Shown here: positions 35,044 to 46,345 of the stretch, piece after piece
Numbering within the stretch: position 1 is the first letter of the stretch
Layout of the letters: each line of letters opens with the position of its first letter
Source: Neonectria sp. B-13
Lineage: Eukaryota; Ascomycota; Sordariomycetes; Hypocreales; Nectriaceae
Direction: 5' to 3'
Assembly (NCBI GenBank): GCA_002682825.1
Contig: NOKP01000006.1
Location: 124,001 to 188,000, forward strand
DNA: 64,000 bases
Position numbers and translations under genes: made by a program
Notes under the pieces: model-generated
What the model saw: only the letters and a program-made list of their open reading frames with translations
Told to the model about the DNA's origin: nothing
Databases searched by the model: none

Positions 35044-36438
35044 CTACTTCTGTGCGTTCTTGGGTTGCGGCGGTGCACCCCCATCATGTGGCGGCAATGT
35101 TCCCGCCATTTCGTACGTCTTGTATGTTTGGAGCCAAGTTTCGTACGTGTCATCGACTCGGGTCCAGCCGAACTTCCTCGCTTTCTTTAGAGAAATTAAG
35201 GACAGCCAGGTCATAGAGCCGACCCATTCCATGGCATCCCATGTGGCCCAATCGAACACTTCTTTTTTACCACCATACTTGTCACAAATCTGGTGCCAAA
35301 CTTCTCTTTTATCCTTGGCCCATTCGGAGATCCGGAACGGAGGAGCTGTCCGCTCGTACGCCCCTGGTTCCGAGAATGTAGGGTATTCGGGCTGGAGAAT
35401 AACCAGGTTAGAGCGGGATTTCACCACGCTGACGATCATGGATGAAGACCTACTGTGACACCAAAATGCGCTGCCAGCCTTGGAAAGAGGTACCTCCACA
35501 CGACAACATCGCCGTTAGCGTGGTTGAAAACTTCATTTTGTGTGTTCTGATTTGTCATGGCCCAGACTGTCATGTCAGCGAGGCTGGGTGCGTACGACTG
35601 ATCATCCGTGCTGTTCCAAAAGAAGCTATTGCCCACGAAGCGTGCCTCCTCACCTAGCTCCCGGCAGATCAGGAAGTATAGGGCTAGCGTGATCGATTCG
35701 GAAATGCCATTTTCTATTCATAACGTGTCAGTTAGACCATCAAAACGATTTAGCACATTCGCTCACTGCTGGGGCTGTAGCCTATGATTGCTTTAGGCCG
35801 AATAACGGAGTACGACCAGTCTCGCTGCGCGGCAAGTCCGAACATATAGTCCTCTTGTACGTAGTAGAAGTTCTCGCCTTTGTCGTCGTACCGAGGAGAA
35901 TCTTCCGGTGCAGGGCACATGGCCATAGGACCGAGGTGGAGACCATAGTTCTAGTATTGGTCAGGTGAGGAAAGTCCTAATATTATTTTGGTAGCGCCTA
36001 CCTTGGCGCCAGTCTGTAAACAGACTCTCTGCAAATTTTTGCCGGCAACAGTGTCAATGGCTGATAAAAAGTTTTTGAAAAGTGGAACATTGTACGCTGG
36101 GAGCTCAGCGAAGTCCTCGGAGTGGACGTAGGATGTGAAGAAGGCATGCGTAACGCTCTGGCAAATTGGTGTCATTCCAGCAATGATCGAGTCGACTGGC
36201 TCCAAGAAGTCAAGCGCGATAAATTCGATTCGAGGATCTTGCCACCGTTCGATGAGAGAGTTTTTCGATGAGACAATTATCCTAGACCTAAGCCACATTT
36301 CAGAGCAAACCCTCATTCATTTCGAGAAGGTAGATCTTACCACTCGTCTGAAGAGGTGCGGATTAATCGTTCAACCAAAGCGTTTCCACTGATGCCGTTC
36401 CCGCCAGTCACAAAGGCAACCTTGCCTTCAGATGCCAT
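35044..36438 (-). CDS. PRISE-type short-chain reductase (progesterone 5-beta-reductase-like)
   Basis: Five exons: 36438-36341, 36287-36002, 35950-35767, 35713-35454, 35391-35044 (391 aa). The N-terminal NAD(P)-binding motif is VAFVTGGNGISG. The conserved HAFFTSYVHSED and LQTGAKNYG (Lys128) segments follow, and the family signature NFYYVQED at 155-162 carries the catalytic Tyr. FWNSTDDQSYAPSLADMTVW and the C-terminal WKY-like TKTARKFGW region complete the fold. PRISE enzymes reduce activated C=C bonds of enones with NADPH. Cytosolic. It shares a 333-bp promoter with the AhpD-like gene. All key residues are present, so it is probably active on an unknown enone. Confidence 0.88.
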
Positions 36439-36572
36439 TTGGAGAAGAAAGATTGAATGCCGAAACTAGTTGGTGTTTGTTATGCCCTGCACAGTTGGTC
36501 AGATAAAGTTCAAACTGGGTCTCTGGGGGGGGGATCCTGGGTTAATTAATAGCGCTGCAGATCGTGGGGAAT

Positions 36573-36582
36573 CGGATGTCCG
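36573..36582. promoter_or_regulatory. Inverted CGG-N4-CCG motif in a divergent promoter
   Basis: CGGATGTCCG places CGG and CCG half-sites in inverted orientation, the arrangement many Zn2Cys6 dimers bind. It is midway between the PRISE reductase and the AhpD-like gene. Function inferred from pattern and position. Confidence 0.35.
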
Positions 36583-36771
36583 GGGCCGCTGGCTGGGGTA
36601 ACCCGCATCCGCTAGGATGAAACGTCGGAGTTCCCCAAAGCAGGCCGGGAATTGCCGACCAGGCTCGCCCAAACAAAATCCTTCTACACGCCGCACAAAT
36701 CTTGGATCGTTTTTGCTTATCAATTAAAGGCACCGTCTCCAGCCAAGTCAGAAAAGCCAGGCAGCAAAATT

Positions 36772-37655
36772 ATGGCCAACTGGGATACCAACGATTTCAT
36801 GTCCCAATGGGACCGAAAATATGTCTCTACGAATGTCAGAACCGGCTCGAATTTATACAACAAGGACTTTTTCTTTGAGCTCAAGAAGGAGTTGACTTCT
36901 ACTCAACCTGAGTTGGTCGATATCTCCTATGCCATCATTGTACGTCCTATTCATCCCAAAACTCCATCTACTTACACTGAAAGTCTGCGGCATGTTGTGC
37001 CGTCGGTCGTGCCGATGTTGTTGGACGATTCTTTGACGACCTAACGACGACCATGGCGGCGGAAAATTCAGAGAGGACCTTTCTTCGCCTTCGAGAGGCA
37101 ATCACTATTATTTCCCCTTATTTAGGGATGCCCACCTGTATTCCAGCGTGCTACGGAATGATCGGTGTCATACAACGAAAAGGTCAGGAATTTGCCTCTA
37201 CGAAAGTGCTGCGTAAACCTATTGTTACCGAGGAAGACGCGCAAAAAGGGAACGAACTTCGGACCAAGATCTACAGCGGGGTTGGCAATTCAGAGATCTT
37301 CGGTCTGATGGACAAGTACTTTACTGATTTGTGTAAGTTTTGAAAGACTCTATGCAGATCGTGACTGACGCGCTTTACAGTCACAACCTCAACTATTGTG
37401 ACGTGGGGGTACCTCATCGCGAAAGCTAACGAGGAGGTCTTCCAACCTCAGGAGTCGCATCTGATTGTAGCAACGGCAATCATGGCTCTGGGTGCAACTC
37501 GCCAGACACAGAGTCATATAAAGGCCACAATGGGTATTGGAAATTCTATACAGGCCGTCAAATCCGTCGTTAAAGTCGTCTCCCAGATCGTCGAATGGGC
37601 AGGTCGTCCTCCTATCGGTCCTTTCGACATAGACCAGCTCGCCAGAGGAATCTAG
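36772..37655 (+). CDS. AhpD/carboxymuconolactone decarboxylase-like protein
   Basis: Three exons: 36772-36939, 36984-37332, 37381-37655 (263 aa). The all-helical sequence has SAACCAVGRADVVGRFFDDL followed by FLRLREAITIISPYLGMPTCIPACYGMIG, the arrangement of fungal AhpD-like/CMD proteins. The C-terminal half (ESHLIVATAIMALGATRQTQSHIKATMGIGN-like region) repeats the pattern. The classic CxxC of peroxidase AhpD is not evident at the expected place, so a decarboxylase or isomerase role is more likely than a peroxidase role. Divergent from the PRISE reductase and probably co-expressed with it. Substrate unknown. Confidence 0.75.
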
Positions 37656-38300
37656 CAAACACTACAGAGCAAGTAGCATTACAAAGTGCGGCGAGACGGA
37701 AGGCAAGGCTAGGGGTAGAAATTGTAATTTTGTGGCAGTCTGAAGAGCTGGACAATTTGTGCAAAGCCCAGCATAAGAGCAACATGGTCTCTCGTTCAAC
37801 CTCCTGTTCAACTTCCCGTTCAATTGCACCCGATTGTCCCGGGAGAGGCAAATGGCACCTAAACTACTCGAAAACAACAATTTGTGTGATAAGCGTCCTA
37901 GAGCTACCCTAAATCTGAAGACAGTGTATCTTCCCGCATGGATTCAGTTCCATGTTCTCATCACCGGCATGTTGATCACTGCTGTTAACATGCCGCGCTA
38001 GTAGAACAGAAAAGGGGGAAAGGGTGCAAAAGGGGCAAGCATCAGATTGATTTTGGGCTTCCCCTGACCCTTTAGTTACACCGTCTAGGGCCAACCGGGC
38101 CTTTCCTTTCGTCGTGCTTCTGTGATTTGTCGACAAACGAATATTTGAGAAGTCAAAGGTTCTAATAGCCCTTTCACCACCAGAATGTGAGAATTTCATT
38201 ATTAATTCTACCTGACACGGCAGAACTAGCACGACAGGTTACATCATATAAAATACTCTAGGGCACAGAATACTGCACCTTCTGCACTAACTCTGGAGGC
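37656..38300. other. Intergenic, nothing recognised
   Basis: 3' flank of the AhpD-like gene. Overlapping short frames on both strands without motifs. Confidence 0.5.
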
Positions 38301-38830
38301 CTCAGGCCAGAGGTTAGAAATGTTATTCCACCCGGTCTTATTGTCGATCACTTCCATAATCAATTCGTCACTTGGTGCACCCTTCCCAGATTCCAGGTTC
38401 CCCACTGGGTAGCGGGCATTTGTTCAGTGGCACGAGATCGAGGGTCGACCAGACTCCTCTATCTTTCTCGAGCCAGACATGACAAACATTGTGGCCTGAA
38501 ATCGTTGATGGGTGGTACTTGCTTGTGTTGAAGACGTCGTGATTGATCACTTGTCCATGCTGGTTTGTGTCGGCTCCTTCACTGTTGATGCCGACAGTAG
38601 GATAGAAGCAGCCCAGTTGTTCTCTCCCACAGAATGGAATTCACTGTCTAGAAAGTTCAATCCTTTCTTGATTCTCCCATTTCGCAGCCCCATGGGAATA
38701 ATTTTCTTCGAAATACTGTCTCAGCGCCTCATCGTTCTCGGTAGTGGACCAATGAGGGCTGATGCCCAGTGCCACATCAATGACGTTCTTGTGGTTCCTG
38801 AGATTATATGGAGCATGTTTTGCAACTCCT
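38300..38830 (-). pseudogene. Possible broken gene fragment of unknown function
   Basis: Minus-strand stretches read like protein but change frame: NLRNHKNVIDVALGISPHWS and ENDEALRQYFEENYSHG (38.84-38.65), FHSVGENNWAASILLSAS (about 38.65-38.58), and STISGHNVCHVWLEKDRGVW (38.52-38.45). No start, stops within frames and no family that I recognise. The second LINE relic cuts its upstream end at about 38.83. Confidence 0.35.
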
Positions 38831-40730
38831 TCGGCAATGGGCCTCCGCTCTGACGACGCGCCGCTGGGGGACGCCCAAAACAACATCCAGAACAACGCCC
38901 TTACGAACACAATCAAGGCGGCAGTCAGGGAAGCCCTGCACGAAACAAAGACAGCCCAGGCTTCCCGTATAAAGACATCCCAGCAATGAACCCATCTGAT
39001 CTCGCCAAGGAACTGGCAAAGCAGACCCCATCCTGCATCCTATGTGGCGGCGAACATGCAGCCTGGGACAAATCATGCCCGGTCAGCAGGAAACTGTAGG
39101 ACAAAGCAAGGAACGTTTTCCAATACCGGCCCCGAAGCTCCGAATTCGCAGTGCCAGCGACGAGCAACCGAGCCGACAGACTTGACCTAACCTTATGCCC
39201 GCCCCTCCGTCTCGAGTCTATAGACAGGCCGATACACAGCCATCCCCATCGCCGGCAAAGAGAGGCCGCCCAAGGAAAGAGGCGATACCACATAACGAGG
39301 CTAAGCAGAGCCCAATCCAAGCACACTTTCGCAACCGAAGCGCCCTCGAAGCGCCTTCGAAGCGCAGTCACCAGTACGAGGAAAAGGCCTTGCAAAACCG
39401 CACACTGGACATCCTGGAACGATTACAGGCGCAGGCGCTGACAGTCGTCACAAGGCGTACCGAGCGACACCGTCACCAGCACTGAATATCGAAGCACACG
39501 TATTACCGATTGAGCAACATATATGGAAACACAACCGTGGGGGCCCTTGCCAGGACTGGCCTGAGTAGCAGTCTCTGGAACAGCCGGATGTTGAGCCCGT
39601 AACAGCATGTCCAGTTACAAATACAAGAGAGAGGAAATTACCCGGACACCACGAGCCTCGAGCCTCTGCTCCTATATACAAAACCTCCTTGGCGGCAAGG
39701 CTCCAAGACGTACATTGAAGGTTTAAAAGAGGCTGCACACAACAGCCACAACGAGAGTTTGCGAGTTACTGACATCATACGCATCTACACAGATGATAGT
39801 GGCATAAATGGGAAGATAGGCGCTGCCGCGTGCTGCATCACCAACGGAGGTGTGGCAAAGCAGTATGTAGGTGACGAAAAGACATCATCTGTCTACGGGG
39901 GGGAACTCCAAGGCATTAACCTTGCCCTCCAAGCAGCGCGGTCGATATAAGACAGAGGCAGCAGAAGGAATAAATTCATGGTGTACACAGACAACCAAGC
40001 AGCAATTCAATCAACGGCAAGGCCAAGGCACGGGTCTGGGTCATTAACTTTCCAAGATATAGCCACAGCAATCGATAGAATACATGGCAACGGTTACGGG
40101 GTTAAATTGGATGGGTGCCGGCACACCGAGACACATACGACAATGAGCTCGCCGATATAGCGTTGAAAGAGACAACAAGCTCGAGGAAGCAGGGCACCGG
40201 CTCCAGGGCCGAGACACTGCCCAACCTCCGCACATTACGGATAACGGTTAAGACATGGGCACACCAAGAAGCAACAGCCCAATGGGAAGCAGGATGGGAG
40301 CAAGAAACACGAGGCAGGACAACATACCGATACACACCATAGCCAACACCCACGGTTCTGAAGTTGTACGACGGACTGAACAAGAAACAGTCGACGCGAC
40401 TAGTCCAGCTGCGCACCGAAAAGATCGGTCGACTGGACTTCCTACATAGGAGACGAGTACCTCAAGTCGAGAGCCCCAGAACGTCCTTGTGGAGAAGGAC
40501 GTCAGACCGTCAGGCACGTTCTATTGCATTGCAGAATCCCTGAATTAAATATCATGATCATCAAATATTGGCAGAATTACGGCAGTCCCGAAGACCAGCC
40601 CGACGAACTTCTCCAGAGACGCGCCGTTACTAAATTTCGTGTGTATGACAGGTGGGCGCGATGGAAAAAAAGGGGTAGGAGAATCAACGTAGAGATAAGA
40701 ACCGATTTGACAGAACGGTAGGCGTAGGGT
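38830..40730 (+). mobile_element. Internally deleted Tad-like LINE (ORF1 joined to RNase H end)
   Basis: The plus strand carries an ORF1-type nucleocapsid with a CCHC knuckle (CILCGGEHAAWDKSC near 39.03-39.08) followed by a basic Pro-rich tail ending at 39485. Only about 300 bp later comes an RNase H domain (IRIYTDDSGINGKIGAAA at 39.78, VYTDNQAAIQSTARPRHGSG at 39.98) and the C-terminal CGEGRQTVRHVLLHC at 40.49. Endonuclease and reverse transcriptase are absent, so about 3 kb was deleted. Frameshifts and stops (a TAG after the knuckle) complete the inactivation. It is in the opposite orientation to the 30.7-34.1 kb LINE. Confidence 0.8.
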
Positions 40731-40826
40731 TACGAAAGGTGTAAATCGAAGGATCGAAAAGGCTGCTATGAATCACAACAGCTCGAACGTGATCCACACG
40801 AAGCTTGTAGGCTGTACGATCCGGAC

Positions 40827-41935
40827 ATGAGTGATAAGCCGTCTGTGAATCTTGACGCACCTATCCAAGAGCTTTCTCTGCTCCAGAAGCGCGCACATGG
40901 CCCAGAAGAAGATATGAATGATCTTCCTGTTCTGATTTGTGCGAATCGCGTAGGAGATCAGTTCGTTGTCGGATTTTCGTTTAACGAGGTCATTCTGGAT
41001 AAGGTATTCATCAACATCTTCCTAAAGCTATTCTCGGCGAACACACGAGAAGGTTAATGGAACCTACCCCGAAGTATGTAAAATATTTGATCCCAAAGGG
41101 CTTTTATTAACCTTTCTTCTCAAGCTACTTGCCGACAGATTTTAACACGTGTCTGCTAGGAACAATCAGATCTCACCTTCTCATTTCTTGAATGGTCTCG
41201 CGAGGTTCAATCCCTCCCCCGTGGTCAAACTCATATCACGACAATTAGCAATGATAGAGCCGAGGAAATCGGTACCAAGATCTGGGAAATATCGGAACGC
41301 CACAGAATCCAGTAGCAATCCTACAACTGCCGGATACAAGACAGCATCATTGGTTTCATCTGGATTTCTGCTCTCATTCCTCGGTATGCGAAAGATAAAT
41401 TTAACCTCAAGGATCGTGTGCGCTTAATAATGGACGAAGTAATGGTAGCAAGCTCACTGCTCCGCCCGGAGAGGCACCTAATCACTGCGGAAGTTCGATG
41501 GCTCCACTTTACTTGTGCCTGCCAGTCGAGGTCTTGCTTGGGGATGAAGACAAAGTTGCTCGACTCTTTGGCACAAACCCTGCACCCTATTAATCGTGGG
41601 CCTTGGCTGCTCAGTTCGTGAGCATGGCATACAAATCGATGATCCTTGACCGTGTTTGTCAGCTCACGAGGCTCTTTGAAAAACAGAGAGATCCTCGTCA
41701 GGATATCCATGGCAACATCAGAGGTTGGTATCCCAAAACTGATTTCCACGTTGAGGGTTGGATGAGATTGGAGATGGAACCCATGTCGTTACCTAGTACT
41801 CGCCGTGACGTCCTACAAATGTACGCTCCAAGGTGCGAGGATCAGCCAATGGACGAGATTATTGTTTTGCTTGCAAATCCGAGTATATCTGATCCATTAG
41901 TCTTCATCGCAACTATTAGTAACTACCGTCTCTGA
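40827..41935 (+). pseudogene. Decayed gene of unknown function
   Basis: Protein-like plus-strand stretches: SVNLDAPIQELSLLQKRAHG and MNDLPVLICANRVGDQFVVG (40.83-41.05), PLYLCLPVEVLLGDEDKVARL (41.50-41.57), a TAA, and then one open stretch from 41603 to 41935 (RRDVLQMYAPRCEDQPMDE). In-frame stops and frame changes separate them and no start-to-stop model works. I do not recognise the family. Confidence 0.35.
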
Positions 41936-42279
41936 AGCTGGGACATGGTGGTGTCGCGTCGGGGATGCCCTCCCCCCCCAACACGACGCAAGTCGCTAAT
42001 GGAGTGCATCCAAATAGGGTGAGAACCCACCAGTGAGTGAGCTCCGGTTGATTATTAAAGTGGACGAGTTTGTTACTTTCAAGTCACAGAAATAGGACTG
42101 CCCTGAGAGTGAGATAACAGAGGACGCTGGAGACTTGTCACCGTCAATACCGCCCCTGAGCGGACAAAAAGGCTCATTAGAAGGATGATTAAAACATTTA
42201 AGGACCGGTGTGATATTGAGCATGTTGATAACTGTGAGAATACATATTATAAATATATGCTAATACGGTAGAACTATTG

Positions 42280-42551
42280 AAGAAGTCGCTCCAAGGTGAC
42301 GAAGGACAAGCCTCACGTCCTGGTAAGCCCTCATCTCATGTAGATATGGTAAAGAAAGTAGGAGGTTGATAAAGTGTAGTTTTGCGCTTCAATGTGGACG
42401 CCCGAGCAGTCAAACCAGGCCTTTACCACGGCCAAGTCTATCGTGCCGGATTTGAAGACGCATATTTTTCCTACGGGGTTGCAGGATGAACGGGGACTGG
42501 ATGCCGTGGTTGAGTATTTGGTTGATGAGGTGCCAAAGTTGTTGGGATAAA
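42280..42551 (+). pseudogene. C-terminal fragment of an unidentified gene
   Basis: Reads KVTKDKPHVL, a plausible intron (GTAAGC..GTAG, about 42317-42379), then FCASMWTPEQSNQAF, PDLKTHIFPTGLQDERG and VVEYLVDEVPKLLG to a TAA near 42551. The end looks like a true C-terminus, but no N-terminal part is found upstream, where non-coding sequence begins. Function unknown. Confidence 0.3.
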
Positions 42552-42828
42552 GAGTGTGATGGACAAATAAAGACTAAATTGTCAAAATCGTGTTCAAGTG
42601 CTAATCTCAAGTGCTGATGTCAAGTTCTGAATATATGCACATCAGCCCTAAGGTACATGTAATTCTAAACTAAGGTCTGGTGTGCATATACCATATTTAT
42701 ATAGTATTTTTCACTTCTCAAGGCACTGGTCAAAACTTGGCTATGGCTTTTCATTGTACTTTTTCTCATATCTCACATGCGTGATCCTCAGTTTGCAGGA
42801 CGTCATATTGGTATAAATGCATGCGCAT

Positions 42829-43974
42829 TTATTGCTCATTCTGGAACACATTCACCAGAGTGCCGATATGAGGCAGGATCTCCACGGCAAACTCATCTCC
42901 ATGACGCAATGTCTCCTTCGGGTTCTTTCCGATACCAACCCCAGCCGGGGTTCCTGTGATGATGACGGTTCCAGGAGGAAGAGTGGTACTCTGTGAGAGG
43001 AAGCTGACAAGCTTAGGAACCCCAAAGATCAGGTTGCTGAAGAGTTTTAGCTGTTGTACCTAGATACGGTCTCAGATGGAAACTCACTCAATTCCACAAT
43101 CCTGTAGCACGTTTCCATTCTTCAAGCCTCGGATGTGAAGCGTCGAGGGATTGGTAATGAGCGATGTAAGCGCAAGAGTTGGGCCTAGAAAGTATGTCAA
43201 CCATAATTCCTAGAAAATCACTATTTAAAGCATCAACTTACCAATAGGACAAGCTCCATCAAATCCCTTAGAGTAGCACCATTGCGATTGCGCAGCTTGA
43301 GCGCTCCGACTCGACACGTCGTTGCACGCGGTGTAACCCAACACGTAGTCCATCGCCTCGGCTTCGCTCACATTCTTGGCCGTCTTGCCGATTATTATAG
43401 CTAGCTCAGATTCGTAATCGCCGCAGTCATCGGCTTGAGTCATCTTGGGAAGGATGGTAGGCGCCGGCCATGGGTCTCCCAGGGAAGTATTGGGCTTCCT
43501 GGATAAAGGGTAAGCTTAAGTACAACAGCCGGAGTAGGTGATGAGAAACATACATGAAAACGGTCGGAATGGTAGGAATATCCCTCTTGACTTCTTCGGC
43601 ATGTTGCTTATACTGCACGTTTTTTAATTTAATTATTTGTTAATCTTCCATGTACGAACTTACATTCAGGCCAATGCAGCGGATAGTGCCAACCTCGGAT
43701 TGAGCCAGAGGCGACAGAACACGGCCAATAATTTCAGTTGCGCCAGTCTCATTTCCTGGCGATAGCACTGATGAGCCTGATAGGACATAGACGGCCACAT
43801 CTTGGCCTTTGCGGACTGCAACGCCGACATCGATGCTGTGATCGGTAGGTTGTCCGATGAGGATCTTGGAGGGGTTGGATTTGGGGACGAAACGCACGAG
43901 GCCTAAATGGATGTGAGTCAACTATATTCAGTTGTAATTCATCAATACTTACGCTTGAGAGTTGCTGGTGCCAT
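42829..43974 (-). CDS. Fumarylacetoacetate hydrolase (FAH)-family protein
   Basis: Six exons: 43974-43953, 43902-43664, 43612-43554, 43498-43242, 43184-43088, 43036-42829 (293 aa). The N-terminal RLVRFVPKS and TIRCIGLNYKQHAEE are followed by PTVFMKPNTSL, the metal site DYESELAIIIGKTAKN, YTACNDVSSRSAQ, FDGACPIGP, NLIFGVPKLVSFLSQ, and the signature TGTPAGVG. This is the YcgM/HpaG/4-oxalocrotonate-decarboxylase branch of the FAH fold, which hydrolyses, hydrates or decarboxylates 2-oxo acids with Mg2+. Length and motifs are complete. In a cluster with VOC and ALDH proteins it would fit a late step of aromatic ring-cleavage catabolism. The exact reaction cannot be read from sequence. Confidence 0.9.
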
Positions 43975-44955
43975 TTCTTGCCAATTCTTTTTAATTTTAT
44001 TCTTTTGTGCAAAGAGATCACGCACTATTACACTGGTGTTGAGGGGCAACCTCAATTTGACCATGACGGCCAAGCACTTCCCCACGATCCTTATCACACC
44101 CCTCGGCTGAAACTTCCCCGAAATTGCTCTCAACCGGCCCCGAGACCCCCATCTCGCATCTCCGGAACCAACCAACTCCCCCAAATTACAAAGCCCACCT
44201 GTCGCCATCGGCGACGTTTCCCCAAGATGGCGTTCCGACGCTGCTTCGGGTAGTGGAGACCCGATTCGTCCATTCGGGACGGCCGTGGGGTAGGCCGCGA
44301 AGTGCGGGGGAGAACTCCGACGACGATGATGTAGGGCAACATACATGATAAGCGACTATTGCAGACAAGTGAATGTAGTACCCCTAAATCTCATATAAAA
44401 TAGTAATTTTAGCCCCTATGTTAAAGAATTCTATCTCTTCGACGTTCTTTCGAGTCTGGGAAATGTTCCCTCGGCGTACAAAAATTGGCCTTCCTCCCAG
44501 TGCGAGAGTTTGGATGGCCATTCACCAATGTTCGTCTCTCTCGCACTCTACCCTCTACCTGATAAAACAAAAGGTTATGTTGTTGAAAAGTCCAAGTTAT
44601 GTGACCTGTAAGCTGCACAGTTGAGTCCAACTATGTAGTATCCACCACATCTCAGCCACCAGCAGATCGGAGCCTCTTAGCCATACAGTCTCAACACTGC
44701 CAACCATTCACCTACCCTCATATGATGGCTAATTCACGAAGACCACCTACGGCGGATGATCTTACAGCTTTAACTGCGGCTAGAGGCTATCAAAGAGGCA
44801 CATGCAAAGAGAAGGACAAGCTTCATAAGAAAGGAATACATAACAGCACGACTAAGAAGAATCAAAATCCAACCCTGCGTCGCTACGTCGTGTACGATCC
44901 CCTTCGGCTGCCTTGCTCTTGTTGTGTCTGTGTGCAACTCTGTACCCCTCATCAC
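43975..44955. other. Intergenic, nothing supported
   Basis: About 980 bp between the FAH gene and the MFS relic. Short frames overlap on both strands in the GC-rich part (44.1-44.35) and near 44.42-44.63; none has motifs. Confidence 0.5.
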
Positions 44956-44957
44956 CC

Positions 44958-45356
44958 AATTGCCACAGCTTCAGAGTGGTCGCAGCCGCGGTGTTCATCG
45001 CAATATTTGCTGTGGCATTCAGCAGTTAGTTCAACGTGAACCTTCCCAAAGACATCAGCGCAGCTGTTCTAAAAGCCGGCCTTCCCACCATGTCCCTTCC
45101 CGCTTTCATTGAAGCCATGCTTAACAACGATACTGCGGCTTTGACAACAGTGGCGGGGATTACACCGAAGGTCATTGCGCTGAGCGCTGCTGCAATGAAG
45201 AAAGTTTTTGCGGACTCATTGAGAGTCGTGTTCGTCATTGCGACCCCTTTGGCGTTCTGGCCTGCATCGCCTGCTTCTTCTTGAGTGACGTGCACAAGAC
45301 CACCGATGCCTAGTGGAGAATCTGCATGCGAAGCACCATCATGCGCATGATGAGAA
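44958..45356 (+). pseudogene. C-terminal relic of an MFS transporter (TRI12-like)
   Basis: The plus strand reads a late transmembrane helix (VVAAAVFIAIFAVAFSS), a TAG, then LPKDISAAVLKAG, LPAFIEAMLNND, ITPKVIALSAAAMKKVFADS, and after a one-base frameshift VLACIACFFLSDVHKT. A second frameshift leads to ENLHAKHHHAHDENPA and TGA. This is the typical end of fungal TRI12-family drug/toxin efflux pumps (ADS..RVV..IA.PFG.LACI..FF). The N-terminal roughly 11 helices are missing. Dead gene. Confidence 0.7.
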
Positions 45357-45805
45357 TCCTGCTTGAGAGGTTGACCAGGAAAGTGCAACCGCGATGATGA
45401 TATGAGGACGGGCGAGCGAGCATGTCAAGGTCAATCGTAGAGTTGTCATGGACAATTTGCCGAAGAGGAACCTCATTTAGCGAAATGCCCTCCTGCATTG
45501 GTTTTGCTTCGTATGTAGCTAAACAGATAAAAGTCTTGATTTCTGGTCGTCAGCACGCAGTAGAAGCGTCAGCTCTTCCCCCCCCCCCCCAGGTGATATA
45601 ATGGAGAAAAGGATCATTTGTAGAATCCACAATCCCGCAAGCACGAGCTGAGGGGCTGGATTTGAAGCCCTGCCGCTATGGTCTCACCCTCACCTTTGGC
45701 AAGGCGAGAATATCCCTAGCCCAAAATCCTTTTCCACCCGTAATGCCGTGACCGTCCTTAGTTTTCTGTTAATGAAAGTGCTACCATTTCATGCTCTCAA
45801 GGAGT
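45357..45805. other. Intergenic with a poly-C tract
   Basis: No gene seen. A C10 homopolymer lies near 45582-45591. Confidence 0.5.
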
Positions 45806-46345
45806 CTACGCATTCATGCGCTCGTAACTAATAGTCATAAGCTCGATCACGTTTCCCCACGGATCACTAATATACGAGGCATTGTTGCCATAGATATCTA
45901 CCAATCCCGAGATATCTCTTCCACCCTTCTCAACTGCCCTCTTAGTCACGGCAACTATATCCGCTGTGGTGATCGCGATGTGGAAGAAACCTCCCTGCGC
46001 ATAAGTACCATCCTCGAACCTTCCCCCCCCAACTGCTTGTCCATTGTATGGCGGATCGACGAACTCAAATATTTCGAAACCGATCCCGTTCCCAGTCGTC
46101 AAGAAAGCAACCTTCACTTTTTGTAATTGACGGCCGTACATCTTGAAAACAGGCGCCTCTGGGTGTTCTACCCTGTCTCGAGCCACGAGGCGAAGGACGT
46201 GGAAGCCAAGAACATTTGTGTAAAAGTCGATCGCTGCATCAAGGTTCGGGACGCTAATGCCAACGTGATTGAAGAGGAGGTTTTCTTGCTGCTGGAAGTT
46301 AGTGAGACCCGCGATATGTTGTGCCAGTAGGCTTTTTGCAACCAT
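45806..46345 (-). CDS. VOC-superfamily protein (glyoxalase/dioxygenase fold)
   Basis: A single exon of 179 aa from the ATG at 46345. Two beta-alpha-beta modules each give a metal ligand pair: FNHVGISV (His27) with FEIFEF (Glu91/94), and FFHIAI (His122) with NVIELM (Glu168). The N-terminal module has LDAAIDFYTNVLGFHVL, the common glyoxalase pattern. One VOC domain of this size fits glyoxalase I-like, epimerase-like or small single-domain dioxygenase members; classical extradiol dioxygenases are larger. Possible role: isomerising or cleaving an intermediate beside the FAH and ALDH enzymes. The reaction is undetermined. Confidence 0.85.
   Translation of the reverse strand: MVAKSLLAQHIAGLTNFQQQENLLFNHVGISVPNLDAAIDFYTNVLGFHVLRLVARDRVEHPEAPVFKMYGRQLQKVKVAFLTTGNGIGFEIFEFVDPPYNGQAVGGGRFEDGTYAQGGFFHIAITTADIVAVTKRAVEKGGRDISGLVDIYGNNASYISDPWGNVIELMTISYERMNA

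Noticed and set aside
44722..45039. 105-codon plus-strand frame near the MFS relic
   Set aside because: Overlaps the MFS remnant in another phase and has no motif of its own.
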